NCBI GenBank assembly: GCA_002794785.1
Contig: NBBA01000006.1
Span: forward strand, 1,178,001 to 1,242,000
Direction: 5' to 3'
Length of the DNA: 64,000 nucleotides
Source of the DNA: Coniferiporia sulphurascens
Taxonomy: Eukaryota > Basidiomycota > Agaricomycetes > Hymenochaetales > Hymenochaetaceae
Shown piece by piece: positions 32,410-45,680 of the stretch. Position 1 is the stretch's first letter, and each line of letters opens with the position of its first letter. Made by a program: the position numbers and the translations under genes. The notes under the pieces were generated by a model. It saw only the letters and a list, made by a program, of their open reading frames with translations. It was not told the origin of the DNA and did no database searches.

Positions 32410-35400
32410 CTAGTGTATGTTTGATTTCGCCGACATGTATAAAGGCAACCCGTGAATGTGGTACTGTTCTCCGACAAGCTCCTTCGTCGCCATCATGAGC
32501 CTATCCAACCGCGTAATTATTCCAAAGGCAGTAGCAACGCCAACGCTAAAGTATCTTGTAAAAAAACGAAGTTAGGGATTGAGACTGTTTGCACAGGGTT
32601 TAACACACAGATACTGCTCGTCCTCCAATGTCTTCACCGTCAAAGAGCGCGGAATCCCAAAGTCGGCCTCGTCATCCGTACGATGTACATTCAACCCGTG
32701 GTAATGGGCTACGAATCGATCAAGTAGTGGGGATGGCGTGACTTGCGGTAGTGGGTTACCCGTTCGCAGAGCAAACGAGATTAAGCCTCATGACCAGATT
32801 GTCAGTTCACGACGTCGAAGCTTCATGAAAATAATTGGTCATACTTATTACGCCCAGAACATCCCCCTGGAATTCGGGCTCTAAGAATCGTGTACGCTTG
32901 AGGAGGGCCTTTGCCCAGGATGTTTCAAGATGCTCCGTAACACTCCGTAAATGCGATAGGAGGTACGCAATCTCCCTAATATAATGTTAAGTTTGGGATC
33001 TATTTTTTTTCTGAAGAAACTTACATCTGTATCTCGTGGATGGTGCTATAGCGCTCCTCTGGCCATTTCCCCCGGAGCGAGAACTGCAAGATAGCCAGTA
33101 AGTCTAGGCACTTCAAGGACACTCCCTACGTATCAATCATACCTCATAGGCGACATTCTGCTTCAGAGACTTTGATCTTCTGAGTTTCATTCTAATCGCG
33201 AAGAGATCCTTGATGATGATTTCCTTGTGAGGCCCATCCGGGACCGTTGCGTACGATATTATATCGCAATACAAGTGGCCAATTTGCTCCGCAGTCGTGG
33301 CATATGTTGCGCGCAAATATCTTCGGATTGTCGTAGTCGGAGGCAGAAACGATAGTATGCTGAAATAAATTGGTTCATACCTGTACCGAAGATCATTTGT
33401 ATAATGACATAGCTTACAATGCAGTCGTTACACCTATAGTAACTAGCACGAAACGTTTCTGTAGGTCAGATGGTAAGATTTTGCGCGAATTGGACTGAAA
33501 TTTGGTCAAGACAAACCCATGCCACCGATATTCCTCTTCCTATGAACAAGCCCCGTCAACAAATGGCAAAAAAGTAACAAAGATCTTGCTCACCGGCATT
33601 CGACAAAGATGGGTTATGTGTATCCTGCCACGAATATCCAATAACGAGGCCCGTCGTCAGGAGGAAGATTGTAAGTGTCATCGGCGACGCTGGAAAGTTG
33701 TATCGGATGAAAAAGAAAATAGGAAAGCAGATCGCGGTCACAGCAGCCAACCCGTACGAATTCCCTTCACCAATTCCTGTCGACACGTACCTGTCGTTAT
33801 GCGCATTCAGACCGGGAATACAGCAGGGATGGACGATTCACGTACCACATTACAGATCCTGCCAAACCTCCAAGAAAGGTGGAGAGGACCCGTGAGGAAA
33901 GGGAGAATGTCGTATCACCTCTGAATCGACTGAGCGTCAATTGACCATATATGCTATTAAAGTCGTTAGTTAAGTATATTTTCATAGGAGATATGTAATT
34001 TTTTTTATATTCACGCACAGTGCCCATACAGATCTGTTGACTATAATAAAGTAAGAAGCGGCACAGGTGGGAAGCGAAATGTCCCTACCATATGAAAATT
34101 CGGCAGAGCCTTGTATGTAGGCCGGAAGACTCAAAATGACTAAGAGTATAGATGGGCTAAGCACGAAAGATATTATCGATCAAACTTGCAACTTACTGGA
34201 AAGAATGCCAGCCTTAAACCCGAAAACGGCGTTTCCATGTCCCAGCGCACTCATCGCGTGATAGAACGTATTTCCAATGGACTCGAGAGTAGTACTTGGA
34301 GGTAGTGCATCTGGGTCACGCCCTGTTGGAAGTCCAAGAAGTTCCTGATTCTCCGGATCGATGCCTTGTACGATATCTGCAAAAATAATAGATATCCTGT
34401 GGAAACCTCGACGTAGGGCCTGCTTACCTGGATCCTCGTCACCGTTATTCCGTAAACTCTCGTCTACGGTTTCCCATTTGCTCCAAGTTATAATTTCCCG
34501 CAGTGGAAGAGCCGGTAGCCAGAGACGCGAGTGACGGCGCGTCTTCTCAAGTTGAATCATTTCGTCTAACTGCACGGATAGGTCAGTATTTGCAAACAAG
34601 AGATGTAACCTGACCCATTGGCGGCTTACAATTTGGCAAAGCTGCTTGGAGAAACGCATCAGGTGGTATTGATACAGATAGCATTGGAAAAGAAATAGAT
34701 GCGGTGGTGGATCCTCCCCAGTTGGTGGTCCGAACTGGTCGGGGTCGACAAATGGGCGATACAAATCAAGTACTTGATGCCTGCAAAGAAAGGTTACGGT
34801 GATGCAGAGTTAGACGGTCGCGCCTTTGAATATGATAAGTAATTCAACCTCTTTTTACCCCAAAACTCCTCTAGAACAAATTCGAGTTTCTCCCTTGCAG
34901 CTTCGTCATCACGTACCGCCTCCTCCCAGCTCTTCCCCCTTTTCCGACCGTATAATCTCCAGAACCGGTCCTGATTCATGTGTTCGAGCCAGGCCACGAC
35001 ATGATCAAGAGTGTCTGCACAACATAGTACGAGATCATGTGTGCTCTCGCCCAGAGATTGCATAATGCGCACAAAAAGCTCGTCCGCGGAGGGATGCGAA
35101 TAGCGAGACTCGAGATTAAGATACCGTTGCGATTCGAAGACTCCTACCACATTTTCGGAGGGACGAGCGGAAATGGAGGGCTCGCGATCATGGTGGTGAT
35201 GATGCTGGTGCTGGTAGGGACGTGTATGGTGTCGACGCAGCGCATTGTGAAAGAAAGGATGGCTATAAACATGATGATGGGAGTGACGCCGGCTCGTCGA
35301 CTTTAAGGACGTTTTCACCTGAACATTTCCTTCGCCATGCGATGGAGTGGGTGAAGCTGGACGCGTAGGCGGTCGAGAATGCGAAGGAGTGGACCAGGGC

Positions 35401-36855
35401 GTGTTCAAAAGCGAAAGCGATGGCATTCCTGGCTGAGGTCCGATTATCTTGAAGTAAAAAACCATCCCATTTGCACGGACCGTCATGTGTCGCGCGAGCT
35501 CATGCAGTAGTGCGAAGTCCTTGGGCCCGAATCTGCCCCATGATACATCTTTTTCCATCAATCGACTTGATGAATCCACAGGTGCAAGCGCAGACTCCGC
35601 CTGGGAAACCAGCTTAACGAAAAGGCTCGGGTCGAGGTCATCCGACGTCGCCGGATCGGCAAAGAGGTCGGGCTGGATGCGCATTGCCATGGCCAAAGGT
35701 ATGAAAACTCCCCGGAAGCGTTTGACGAATTGTGCATTAATAGTCTCTGGAAAAACGAAAAGAGAGCATGCTAGGGCTACTGCAGAAAATAAAAGGAAAG
35801 ATAAAGTGCAGGATTTTCCGGTCTTAATAAGTAGCAATCAGGAAAAAAATGAGAATGGAAAGAAACGATGTAGTGCGCACCTGATACGACGCATATGGGT
35901 AGAAGTGAGCTACGGTTAAAGTGATATCTGTTTCGTTTTCACCATCTAAGTACCATCAAAAGTTCTGTAAAATCATACCTAATACGATGCAAGCGAACGT
36001 GGGGGCGAGAACATAGGGACCTTGTCCAATTCTTGCCCTTACATATAGCGATAGAGACGTCCCTATGAATAGAAATAATGCGCAAATAATGGTGGGCTAA
36101 GGACGCACTGAGATTAGCACATATTCCTAATTGTCAATCAACCTCTTCAAAACATACCCAGATCTCTATGTAACGACCAGAGAATATTTCTTGGTTTGTC
36201 GCGGATTCGTTAAACTCTTTGCGAGTCAATGTGGAAAGAAAAGTCCCCAAACAGCACCATCTGAAATATCACGGTAAAAAGCAAAAGTTTGTGAGTCGAT
36301 GAAGAGGGCTTGGCGTGATGAAGAATGTCACGTACGCAAAAGCGATAACTACAAAAATGGCATTCGCAATCTCACGCTCAAGAACAGCTACGAAAGGCTC
36401 TGCCGGTGGAGAAAGGAATGCAGCTTTTCAATCCATCAGTAACATGCATTTGTTCGACGCGAAAAAAGGAAAAAAAATACAACCTAAGAGAATAAGAAAA
36501 CTCGACTAAGTGCCAAGATCAGCCTTTATGCTCGTTCGTTAGCATCGCAATGGGCACTCACTTTCCCCAGTGCATCTTGTGTTTTCGTGATAACAACAAG
36601 AACAACACAGATCCAAGCTGTCGTAGCTGTTCGTATGATGGGCTTTAGAGTAGAAGCACCGAGGTTGTTTGTTATCCAAGACAAATTGGGCAAAGGAAAC
36701 AGTCGCTTCAGCTTGGAGAATTGGTAACCCTTGGGGATTCTCAGTCGCGGACGAGGTTGGCTTTTCCGAGCCTTTAGACGCCCACGGAGCTCCAGGTCAA
36801 GATCATTGTTATTAGAAAGTGGCTTTGACGGAAGACGTCCGTCTTCGTTAACCAT
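32410..36855 (-). CDS. ArAE_2/DUF2421 membrane transporter (BRE4-like)
   Basis: Large fungal protein with an N-terminal six-helix 'putative ER transporter' domain (PF10337), a second FUSC-like membrane block and a C-terminal DUF2421 region; relatives include yeast BRE4, linked to brefeldin A sensitivity, and aromatic-acid exporters. Pieces in order on the minus strand: LSWITNNLGASTLKPIIRTA (exon 36562-36855), LSPPAEPFVAVLEREIANAI, NQEIFSGRYIEIWPTIICAL, RARIGQGPYVLAPTFACIVL, INAQFVKRFRGVFIPLAMAM, a His-rich linker near 35150-35300, WEEAVRDDEAAREKLEFVLE, GNAVFGFKAGILS, GEGNSYGLAAVTAICFPIFF, TAEQIGHLYCDIISYA, LRTGNPLPQVTPSPLLDRFV and YFSVGVATAFGIITRLDRLM. Stop is at 32410-32412. Many short introns. 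The exon 1 to exon 2 junction near 36430 does not splice in frame with a canonical AG (one base off), so exact structure there is open. Substrate unknown. Confidence 0.85.
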
Positions 36856-37642
36856 ATTCCCTAAGTCGTACGATTATTAGAAGCCACAGAAAACGGGAAA
36901 GCTATAGCATAGAGTTAAGTTAGAGAAGGACGTCTAGGTTCGTGTGCTGAGAAGAAACTAATAGGGTCGTGATGGTCTAAGAGAGAGGGCGATCTGCTCG
37001 CGACTCCTTCCGGTGGGTGTCGGACTGGCGCGGGCTACCGAGTCTTTACGTAACGAGCTCGGGATCGGCGGGCGCGGACGAGGTCAAAATCTGACCCTTA
37101 GACACAGTATTACTCGACCATGCGTTTCTCCAGACAGCTACGCTACAATTCAAGGGAGGTATGTATATTGATTCGCTGACCAGCAGGTACAGTACTGACC
37201 AATTTGAAATTGCGCCGCGAATAGCAGGACCTAGTAAAGAAAAGTATATGAATGACGTAATCGGGTGAGTACGGGGACGAAGTTAAATTTTGGTCCGCTT
37301 ACCCGGCACCGACCGAAATAAATACGCGTGTACACAAATGTTTACTAGATGCCAAATTCAGTAGTTCCGTAGTTTGGCATTTTCTTTTCGATTTGAACGA
37401 ACTCAAATGGTATCATTTTGTTATTTCCAGACAGTAAACAACTCTCATGAAAAAATGGAAAGATGACGGTAGAGAAAAGACAGGAATGAAGTGGTGTGAA
37501 CGTCCTTTCATTGGAGTATTAAAAATGAATACCATCTGTCAAAGATAAACCGACTGATAAAAGAGTGTGGATGAGGTATAACAGCAGAGCTCGGGAATGA
37601 TGGGAAGGAACTAGATAGGTCGGGTTGCTTTGATAATTTGGT
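36856..37642. other. Intergenic, no supported gene
   Basis: Upstream region of the ArAE transporter and downstream region of hydrophobin H2. No domain recognised. Confidence 0.5.
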
Positions 37643-38079
37643 TTACAGACTGGCGTCAATCGGCGTGCAACCTATGGCCACAACTCCATCTACATCCGCT
37701 AATCAGTGCCCCTTTCTGTGGAAGGAAAAAGTACGAAAGAATCTTACTGAAGCTATTATTCTCACAACAGACTGGGTCGGCTGTGCAGCTATTTCCACCA
37801 ACACCGATGACCTACCAGTCCCCCGTAAGCAAAAATATTGACTGTGGACCTGACGCTTACAGAGATAGGGGAGCAAGTCAAACCAACGGGGACGGTTAGG
37901 TCCTGCACGACGACTCCCAAGAGGCCAAGCAGTGGGGCAACCTCCGCGCTTCCAGCGGGTTGGACGCTGTCGCAGCATTGTATGGCTCCAGTATCGCACT
38001 GGCTCGTAGAGGGAGAGGGGGTGGGGGTGGCGACCGCAAGGAAAGCGAAGGAAATCATTAAGGAAAGTTTTGCGATCAT
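37643..38079 (-). CDS. Class I hydrophobin (H2)
   Basis: Secreted surface-active protein that coats aerial hyphae and fruit bodies. Exons 37861-38079, 37748-37811 and 37643-37689 give 109 residues. A signal peptide (MIAKLSLMISFAFLAVATPT) precedes the eight cysteines with class I spacing: C-X6-CC-X32-C-X12-C-X5-CC-X12-C-X7 end. The family pattern GLLGVVVQDLTVPVGLTCSP and the end GVVAIGCTPIDASL fit. A TATAAAA box lies 71-77 bp upstream of the ATG. H3, 2.4 kb away on the same strand, shares intron positions and most of exon 1, so the two are a tandem pair. Confidence 0.95.
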
Positions 38080-38149
38080 TTTTTGCGTTGCTGCTGCACT
38101 GGCTGAAGTGTCGTGTTAGAATGAGACCGACTCCATGACTTGACGAGCA

Positions 38150-38156
38150 TTTTATA
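38150..38156 (-). promoter_or_regulatory. TATA box of hydrophobin H2
   Basis: TATAAAA on the minus strand, about 71-77 bp upstream of the H2 start codon. Confidence 0.65.
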
Positions 38157-40493
38157 CACGAGCTGCGAACGAGAAGCCCTTTAATATTAGTCAAGTACCT
38201 CCGAGTGTTTGAGCCCATAAGGCTCTGTCTTGCTTCTCATTGGTAATTTTGATTTTTCAAATGCTTCTATATCCACAAAGCGGGGTCAGTGCGCAGTGGA
38301 AGGATCGGAGTAATCGCTGAATGGATTTTCGAGATCAGACTGATGAAAAACTGAACTGTTCACTGAAAGCCAAAATATATTGCGCAAAGCTATTTCCAGG
38401 AAATCCAGCGCTGGTTTCAAAAAGTATCATAGATCAGGTGCAACACTCGGAACCTGAGCTTGAAGTTGGCGGGCGTCCGCATAGTTACGTTGGGGGTGGA
38501 GATTTGTCTCCCTGCCGGTGGATCTTTTCCCCGTCCCACCCGCTCTTCGCCCTAGCTTCTTTCTTCCATTTTTTTAATGGCCGTTAATATTTCATACTGC
38601 AGACAATTCTGGAATGTCAGGAAGTGAAAATGTCAGCAACTAAGGAAAACGGCCGCGGGGCACCAACTCACGTCGGCTATTCTGAACTTAGAAAAGGAAA
38701 GCTCATTGGTAACGACTCTTACACCAATCATATAGTCACATGACGGTCGCTTATCTATTATATCGCCACAAAAAGAGATCCAAACAGCGCTGGCAGGTGT
38801 GCAATTTTCAATCAGCTAATGTTCGCGTTCGGAGACAACTTGAAGCACCCACTGGAGGTATCCTACAATTTTCATGGTCCATCATCGTTTCAGTTACTAT
38901 ATTTAAATCCGAATAGTTCAACGAAAAGCCGAACAGCCTGAGTCCGGCGCGCTGCTATTGATGCTTCTTGATCACCGCTCTATACACACTTGGTAGGCCT
39001 GCTATCTGTATGGGAAGATGAATATCTGGAACGAACATGGTGCTACCGCCCAGATCGTCAAGATTTTCCGGTCTTTCAATCGCAAATCGCCCACAAAAAA
39101 TGAACATGTCAACAGTATGTCTTTTTGCAAGTACTATCGGGAGGGCCATTCCTCCGCGCAGTAAAAAGAGATTCGAGAGGGACTTCTTGACCTTCCGATC
39201 AGCACCATATGTAACATCTGCCTTGTTTTTTTCTTGCCAACGTGCCGCTTTCCTCCACTTCTTCGGGTTTATAGGCAAGCCTTATTCTCACAGAAAACTC
39301 ACTCCAGGCCGCATGGCGTTGCTTAATCCGCTTTCGTTCTCTGCCTCTCACTCTGTCCGCTTCTATCATATATTCCTCTCTCGTCATTGGGGTCGTAAGG
39401 GACCACACTCCGGTTAAACGACCGCTTATAAAAACATTCGGCCGATTCGCTGATGCTACTGGGAATTTGACTGTAATATATTTTGTCTGGTCAGCCAAAC
39501 GATGCACACTGGCACGGCTGGACTATCGAGGAATACCTACTTCCTAACATACGTATCGATGTTACAGGACCTTGTATGAAATCTAACATTCCTTCCGCAG
39601 GACTTTCGCAACATGCAGGAGTCCACCGTACACTAACACAGTTTATATTTGGAGCACCTCGAGGACTCCAGATTCCATTTTCTGTACCTTCGAGAGCTTC
39701 GCCTGCCAGTTTTAGCGACGGGCTTTTCAGTGAACTTTGATTATGACTTGTTTTATTGTTGAAGTATTAATATCCTACGCTCTTCTCAACGTGACCCTTC
39801 CATTAATACATCAATCACGTTCTTGGCTTTATGTATCTTTAATCAGTCTGACTTGCTTATAATTCGCCTTGAACCTTGTGTTATCAGGCTGGTGTCAAGA
39901 TCCCAAATACTAATCCCAAATTACACCAGGGAGCTGTACCTCTCTTGAGATAGATGTATAGTATATATATTGTTAATACACCAAAGTTCGAACCGTGAAA
40001 CCCGGCATTCCCCTCTTCCTCTTCGGAGTTCGGGTACGCAATTCACCCTTCGACGTTGCCGATTTTAGTAATTGTATGTTGGGCGGTTGAGTTGACCCCC
40101 CCCCCCTTTTTTTTTTTAACGCGCTGAGATGTGAGGACTATACACAGCGTCCCCGACCAGTGCTGATATCCGCGGTCATAAATCACAATCTTTTCCCATT
40201 CATGATTAACTCTCAAAATGCAGCACACTGAGAACTCTTGTTAATAAACAAGCACGACACAAACAGATACAACAGCACGCTCCACATTCATACTCGAACT
40301 AAAAAAAGTACGGTCGCTATACGGGAGACTCGGACAGTAGCGCTCAAAACATGCATTCAAGTTGGCACGTCGTGATTCACCTCGTCGATGAGCCCATAAA
40401 CCTAAAATCACAATAGAAATGCAGTCTCATAATCCTTCATCCCGGCCTCTCGGACGTGTTCCTTAGATTACCATGTCTCTTGATTGAGAGCGC
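38157..40493. other. Intergenic between hydrophobins (2.3 kb)
   Basis: Two stretches near 38955-39278 (minus) and 39483-39740 (plus) have open frames of 107 and 85 codons with no recognisable domain. The first starts with a basic stretch (MPINPKKWRKAARWQEK). A C9T10-type homopolymer run lies near 40098-40118. Not called as genes. Confidence 0.4.
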
Positions 40494-40949
40494 CTAAAGG
40501 TCCAGGTCCACTGGGACACATGCAATCGAGATAAGATCGCCTAGAAAAAGAAAGTAGATGACTACTGCCGCTTTGCGTCAAGAACTGCTCTATCACTGAC
40601 CGTGGCTGTTGTCCTCGCAGCAGACGGGGTTCGCACTGCACGTAGCGCCGCTTCCAACGCCGACAACCTACATGAATAGAAAAGGTATTAAGAACCGCTC
40701 CAGTTGTACTGAAAAAGGAAGCCTTACGGAGATTGGGGAGCAGGTGAGTCCAACCGGGGTACTGAGGTCCTGAACGACAACACCGATTGACGCTAGGATC
40801 GAAGCAGCGGTAGGGGATCCGGCGCTCTGGACACTATCGCAACACTGAACTGGCGCAGTGTTGCACTGAGACGCGGGCTCTGTGCCAGGTGTTGGGGTGG
40901 CGACCGCAAGGACAGCGAGGGAGGCAATGAAGGCGAGTTTGGAGAACAT
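40494..40949 (-). CDS. Class I hydrophobin (H3)
   Basis: Exons 40728-40949, 40601-40667 and 40494-40540 give 111 residues. Signal peptide MFSKLAFIASLAVLAVATPT, then class I spacing C-X6-CC-X32-C-X13-C-X5-CC-X12-C-X7. VVVQDLSTPVGLTCSPIS is nearly identical to H2 at the end of exon 1, and both introns sit at the same positions. The tail (LISIACVPVDLDL) differs, lacking the usual GC-P-I. TATAAAA lies 70-76 bp upstream. H2 and H3 are tandem duplicates, probably with different expression. Confidence 0.95.
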
Positions 40950-41018
40950 TTTTGCTGGTAATGGTCAAACGCGTGTGGACGTGTTCGACTGGAGACTGAC
41001 CGCTCGAGGGTAGCCTCA

Positions 41019-41025
41019 TTTTATA
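41019..41025 (-). promoter_or_regulatory. TATA box of hydrophobin H3
   Basis: TATAAAA on the minus strand, about 70-76 bp upstream of the H3 start codon, the same position as in H2. Confidence 0.65.
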
Positions 41026-44019
41026 CTGAGAGTGTGGGATTTTAGCGTAACCCACCATTTTTTCCCTTCACATAGCTTTCCAGAGTGGAGCTGGACATCG
41101 CTGATATCGCGCACGACCGCCGAGCAGGCCCGAGTCTCCACTGCCAGTACATAAAAATATATTGGTAAATCGTAAGAAAAGCGCGAACGCCGCTTATCAA
41201 CTCAGATGCACGGAGTAACCGTGCCTTGGAGCAATCGCGAAGGACTGGGGCGCGGATACGAGAGGAACCTCATGCCGAGGCGAAGAATCGAATGTAAATT
41301 TCTTTTTATGGGCGCTTGTGTCTATAACAGTATATGGTGTTGCCAGTTGAAGTATTCCGGTGAATCGTATCACCCGGGGTGTGTACGGAAAGAGAGAGTG
41401 GGCTCACTCATTATTATAGTTGAGGCAACCGCCAGCAAGAGTTAGTGAGTTTCTCGAGTGCAAATTGCTATTATGATAATAGAAAACTCCGCGAGCACGC
41501 AACGAAGCGCAGCGGTACCAGAAGATAAGGATAATCCCTCGCATGGTCGGCCTCGGGGACGTCGCAGCTGAAAATACTGACGGAGATTTCCTACAGACTG
41601 CATTGGTTGCGTTTCAGCACCCAACTCCACTTTTTACTCGACAGAACTCTTCGTCACCTCGGAGAAGCCAAATTGATGACTTATGAAGGTTCTTTGTCTT
41701 CCAAATATATGGTCAGATGAACAATCAAGTTGATGCCACGAGTATGCAGCAAGAGGATGGACACATTTTCCACGGGGAGAACTCTGGGGAGCTATTATCA
41801 AGAGTCCTTTTTGGACAGACGGCTGGCCGGATACTAGTAGGTGTATATAACTTGGATTTTTGATTTGCTAGTGTTACGTGAGACTTGTACGTCCTTTGTG
41901 ACGCAAACGTATTTTCTGACTTCGTCGGGAATAACGGTATTTGCTAAGTGACTTCATAGGACGATATTCCCTATTGCCCTATCTGTCAAGGAGAACAATG
42001 AGAACAAGTGGATTAGATTTCATCGGAGCTGAAGCGACGATGCTCCTAAATGCGTACGCGCATTTAAAGACCGGTGAGGAAGTTCCGGTAACAGGCTCTG
42101 TGAATGTCGTATGGAAAAGAAGCTTCAGACTTTCCTTCTCTGCGGCCCCCACATGCTTGATCGGATAAATGCATACTTAAATTTATCGGTAGAGTTCACA
42201 CAGCGGAGAAGTTACTGGGCCATTCGGTCACAAGCTCTGTAGGTAGAGGAGGAACTGCGGTTCGTCACATACCCAGGAAAAGCTCGTCGCAGCCTTTAGT
42301 CATCCTGAGGAGGATCGCCGTAATCTTTAACAGGTGACAATAAACACTAGTCCGGGTAGATCGCATCCAACGCCACTGTTATCGAAAGGAAGCCTTCCAC
42401 TCAGTGAGCTTATGAACAAGTAGACACATTCTGAGTTGGTGTTGCGAGTATCGGCGATGGGAATCTGAGAGTAAGAAGACTATTTGGGTCGCATAGATTT
42501 CGGTATCTCAAGGTAATGTGCGATCGAGATTCGGCTCTTGGGAGCAGAACGTATCTGATGGAACAAGTACTATGAAGGGCAAGACTTGGTCATCTGAGGT
42601 GAGAGTCGAGATAGAACTGAAACACGTTGATGGATGCCTTTTCGTTCCATCGTGAGTAACTTGAGATCAGGAGCAAGATGGTTATCTTGACAGATGCCGT
42701 CAGTCATCGCATGAACGGTACGATTGAGTGAATGCATACATCACTGAGCGTCGCGTGATTAATTGAATGTAGCCGAAGTGCTTTCTCTTCATTAAATCAG
42801 TCGTGCCGTCTCCTCACCGGGTGACGAGCTTTATGACGTAGGTTAACACTTATTCAAGTGGCCATAATCGGTTCTTTTGATTAAGAGGGACGTCAGGAAC
42901 GGACAGCAGAAAGGGAGCGACAATATTAAAGCCTGCCAAACAAAGACGGCTTGTAGTGACACCATTCCGTCGCTGAGAAACGTTTCGATGGCTGGCCAAT
43001 TGTACGACAGACGTGTTTGACGCCAAGTAGAGGACTAGCTCCTCAAAAATGCCGCAGCGCCCAACGCCAGAAAAAAAAGAGGACAGGATTCGACAGATCC
43101 GGCCAATCTTGGTTGAAAGAGCATGCCTCTATTGAATAAGAGTGCCGGAGCTTAAGGTTTCATATATACGGGATGTCCCATCCATCGCTTTCGGCTGCGC
43201 AGATTCAGCGGTCCGGCAAGGAAAAATCACTGAGATGCTGAGAAACCAGTGAAAATGTATTTAGCAGTAGGGACGGCTGCAGTGGAGTGCGAAAATTTTC
43301 TCCTGCATATGCTGTATGAGCATCGAGGGGCCCTGAGAAGTCCGTATACTCACGTTCATTGAGAAAAGTGATCGTTCGAATTTGACGAGGCCGACTGGTG
43401 GTAGAATCCCCCACTGTGGAGCCTATAAAGACCAAAATCTTTCTATAAAATAAATTGTTGGAGTAAGACGTACTTACAACGGCCTAGATGTTCACGAGAA
43501 AGTTGTGTAATTGCTTGCCTCGATCGCTCTCGATCCCATTTTCCGCCGATGTCAGGCGAAGAGCCGCTGCGAAAATGAGGTTTCTATCCACAATTTTGAC
43601 GGTGGTTTGACTGTGAATACAATTCGATGGCATCCGCCATTCAGGAGGCGAGCAATAGGATCGGAGTTGCTATCCGCCACGAATTATTGGCGGAGTCGGT
43701 CATGGTGGTACATATGGGAGCCTGCCATGCGAGCACTCGGAAAGCGAATCTCGCGTCTCAGGTCGGTGACGTGTTCGGGCCCATGAACCGGCAACGGCAA
43801 AGAATATGTGCAAAAACCATGTTCTAAATGGCGGAATGAATACATACTACGTTACGATGCTTCAGTGACTATAGACTACATTGCGGCCGTGTTACGATGC
43901 TACCAAGCACGTATCGTCTCAAAGTGAGTTTACTACAGGCCATATCGTGTAAGATGAATATTCGTTAGTATCTGTTCATTATGCATATCATTAGCAAGAC
44001 TGCGTTCAAACTGTCTGGC
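41026..44019. other. Gene-poor stretch (3 kb)
   Basis: No open frame longer than about 90 codons and no recognisable protein segment on either strand. The left part must hold upstream control sequence of H3. Repeats or an unrecognised non-coding gene may be present, but I cannot point to one. Confidence 0.5.
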
Positions 44020-45680
44020 TTATACACGGCCAGTCCGCTCGCGCTCCCGACTCGCTCTCGTGTCGACCCGCACATAATCTGCCTCGGCACCTTCACCTTC
44101 CGGGGCATCTTTCCGCACACGCGCATAAGCGTCTCCAAGTATTTGAAGAGCGAGTGCACGCAGGTGCAACTGACGGGCCGTGAGCGCTGGATTCGATAAT
44201 ACGCGATCGCAGGTCTCGCGGAGCACACTTTCAATCTCAAGTTTCGCGCCTTTGAAAAGTGCCTGGAGACCCTTCTCTGCTGCCTGCTCCTCAAGCCGTT
44301 TCTTTTCCTCCGGGCTAAGGTTCCCGGCTTTTTCAGCGGCTTGAATCTGGTCAAAAACACTCTTGAGCTCTATCGCTGATCGTAGTGTCGATACGCTGCA
44401 TGGTTAGTACAAGTTGGTTTGGTGTATTACTTCGTTATGAAGAGGATATGTTGCTCACGTCTCTGAAAATACGTGGTATTTCCCTTGCACGTTGTGCAAC
44501 CAACCACCAACACCAAGGAAGGTTTGGTTCGACGCGAGGTAATGGCGTGACTTTGAAGAATAGACAAACCCGATTGTGTTCAAGAGCTCGGTGCCGTAAC
44601 TCTCTTTCTTGAGTTCTCTGCAACAGATTAGAACATATGAACGGATAATGTATTACCCGAGGAAATCCTTACTCGGCTTCCAGTTCGCAGATAGTCCGCC
44701 AACTGTTAGTGACATCGCGGTCATTCGGACCCGAGGCAGACTCGGTGAATATACTGAGCTTGCGTTCGAGTTCCTCAACGAGCTTCTTAACTCGCTCTTC
44801 TCGTAAGGCCGCTTTCTGGGTGGGCCTCAGTAAATTTTTCCGCAGAGAACCTCAGACTCACCTCAGCAGCCACCTTCCTTGCCTTCTCTTCCTTCTTCGC
44901 TTTCTCCTCTGGACTCAATATGTCATTCCCCTTCGCATCCTTCACGCGCTTCTTCCCATCTTCGTCATCTCCCTCGTGCTCTTCAGCCTCTTGCAGCGCC
45001 GCCTTCATGTCCCTACCTAGGCTGATCTCACCGATGAGCGGCACAAAGCGTTCACCACCAAAGATCGCGGAGAAGACCTCTTCGGGGTCTACGAAACCGC
45101 CCTCGGGCGCGCTTTCTTTCGATCCGAATTCGTTATACTTTTTGCGTAGCACCGGGTCGCTAAGGCATTGATAAGCAATGGCAATTGCTTTGAAGCGTTC
45201 TTCTGCGTGGGGGTCATCGCGGTTTTTATCCGGGTGGTGCTTTATCGCGAGTCTACCTGCGTTAGAGCTTAGTCCTGTTTCATCCCCATTATCACATTGA
45301 ACTAGGAACATACGGTATGCCTTTTTTATGTCATCAGGAGAAGCGTCGACCGGCACACCGAGTAATTCGTAGTACGTAGTCTCGAGTGGGTTCTCCTGCG
45401 TGCCAATCTTGCGACCTCTCTTAGCACCCTGTGGCGTGGACGAGGTCGGACTGCTAGGACCTGCATCCCGCTGACCAGTTCCAGTACTAGTATTTTGATC
45501 TGGTGGCTTGTACGGAAAGTTCATGAGTCCCTGACACTTGAAGCATCGCACTTGAAGAATAGCTCCGGGAGATGGTTGGGGCTCCGGTATTGGAAACTCG
45601 AGTTGAACGCTGCAACGAGAGCATTTCGACTGAATATGTGGGGTGACGGGGCGAGAAGGTAAAATGGGATAAGAGCTCAT
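44020..45680 (-). CDS. DnaJ/Hsp40 co-chaperone, CAJ1/DJP1 type
   Basis: Stimulates Hsp70 ATPase; yeast CAJ1/DJP1 relatives act in the cytosol on membrane and peroxisomal protein delivery. Exons 45314-45680, 44862-45256, 44673-44815, 44459-44617 and 44020-44395 give 479 residues. An N-terminal segment (about 18-56) has two CxxC pairs (KCSRCSV, RCFKCQG), possibly a small zinc ribbon. The J domain starts at TTYYELLGVPVDASPDD (about 100), with HPD at 130-132. Then comes the DnaJ-X region: FSAIFGGERFVPLIGEISLG, a charged coiled coil (about 225-275), and HYLASNQTFLGVGGWLHN. The C-terminus is acidic-basic (RERERTGRV). Divergent from arginyl-tRNA synthetase with a 541-bp shared upstream region. Confidence 0.93.
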
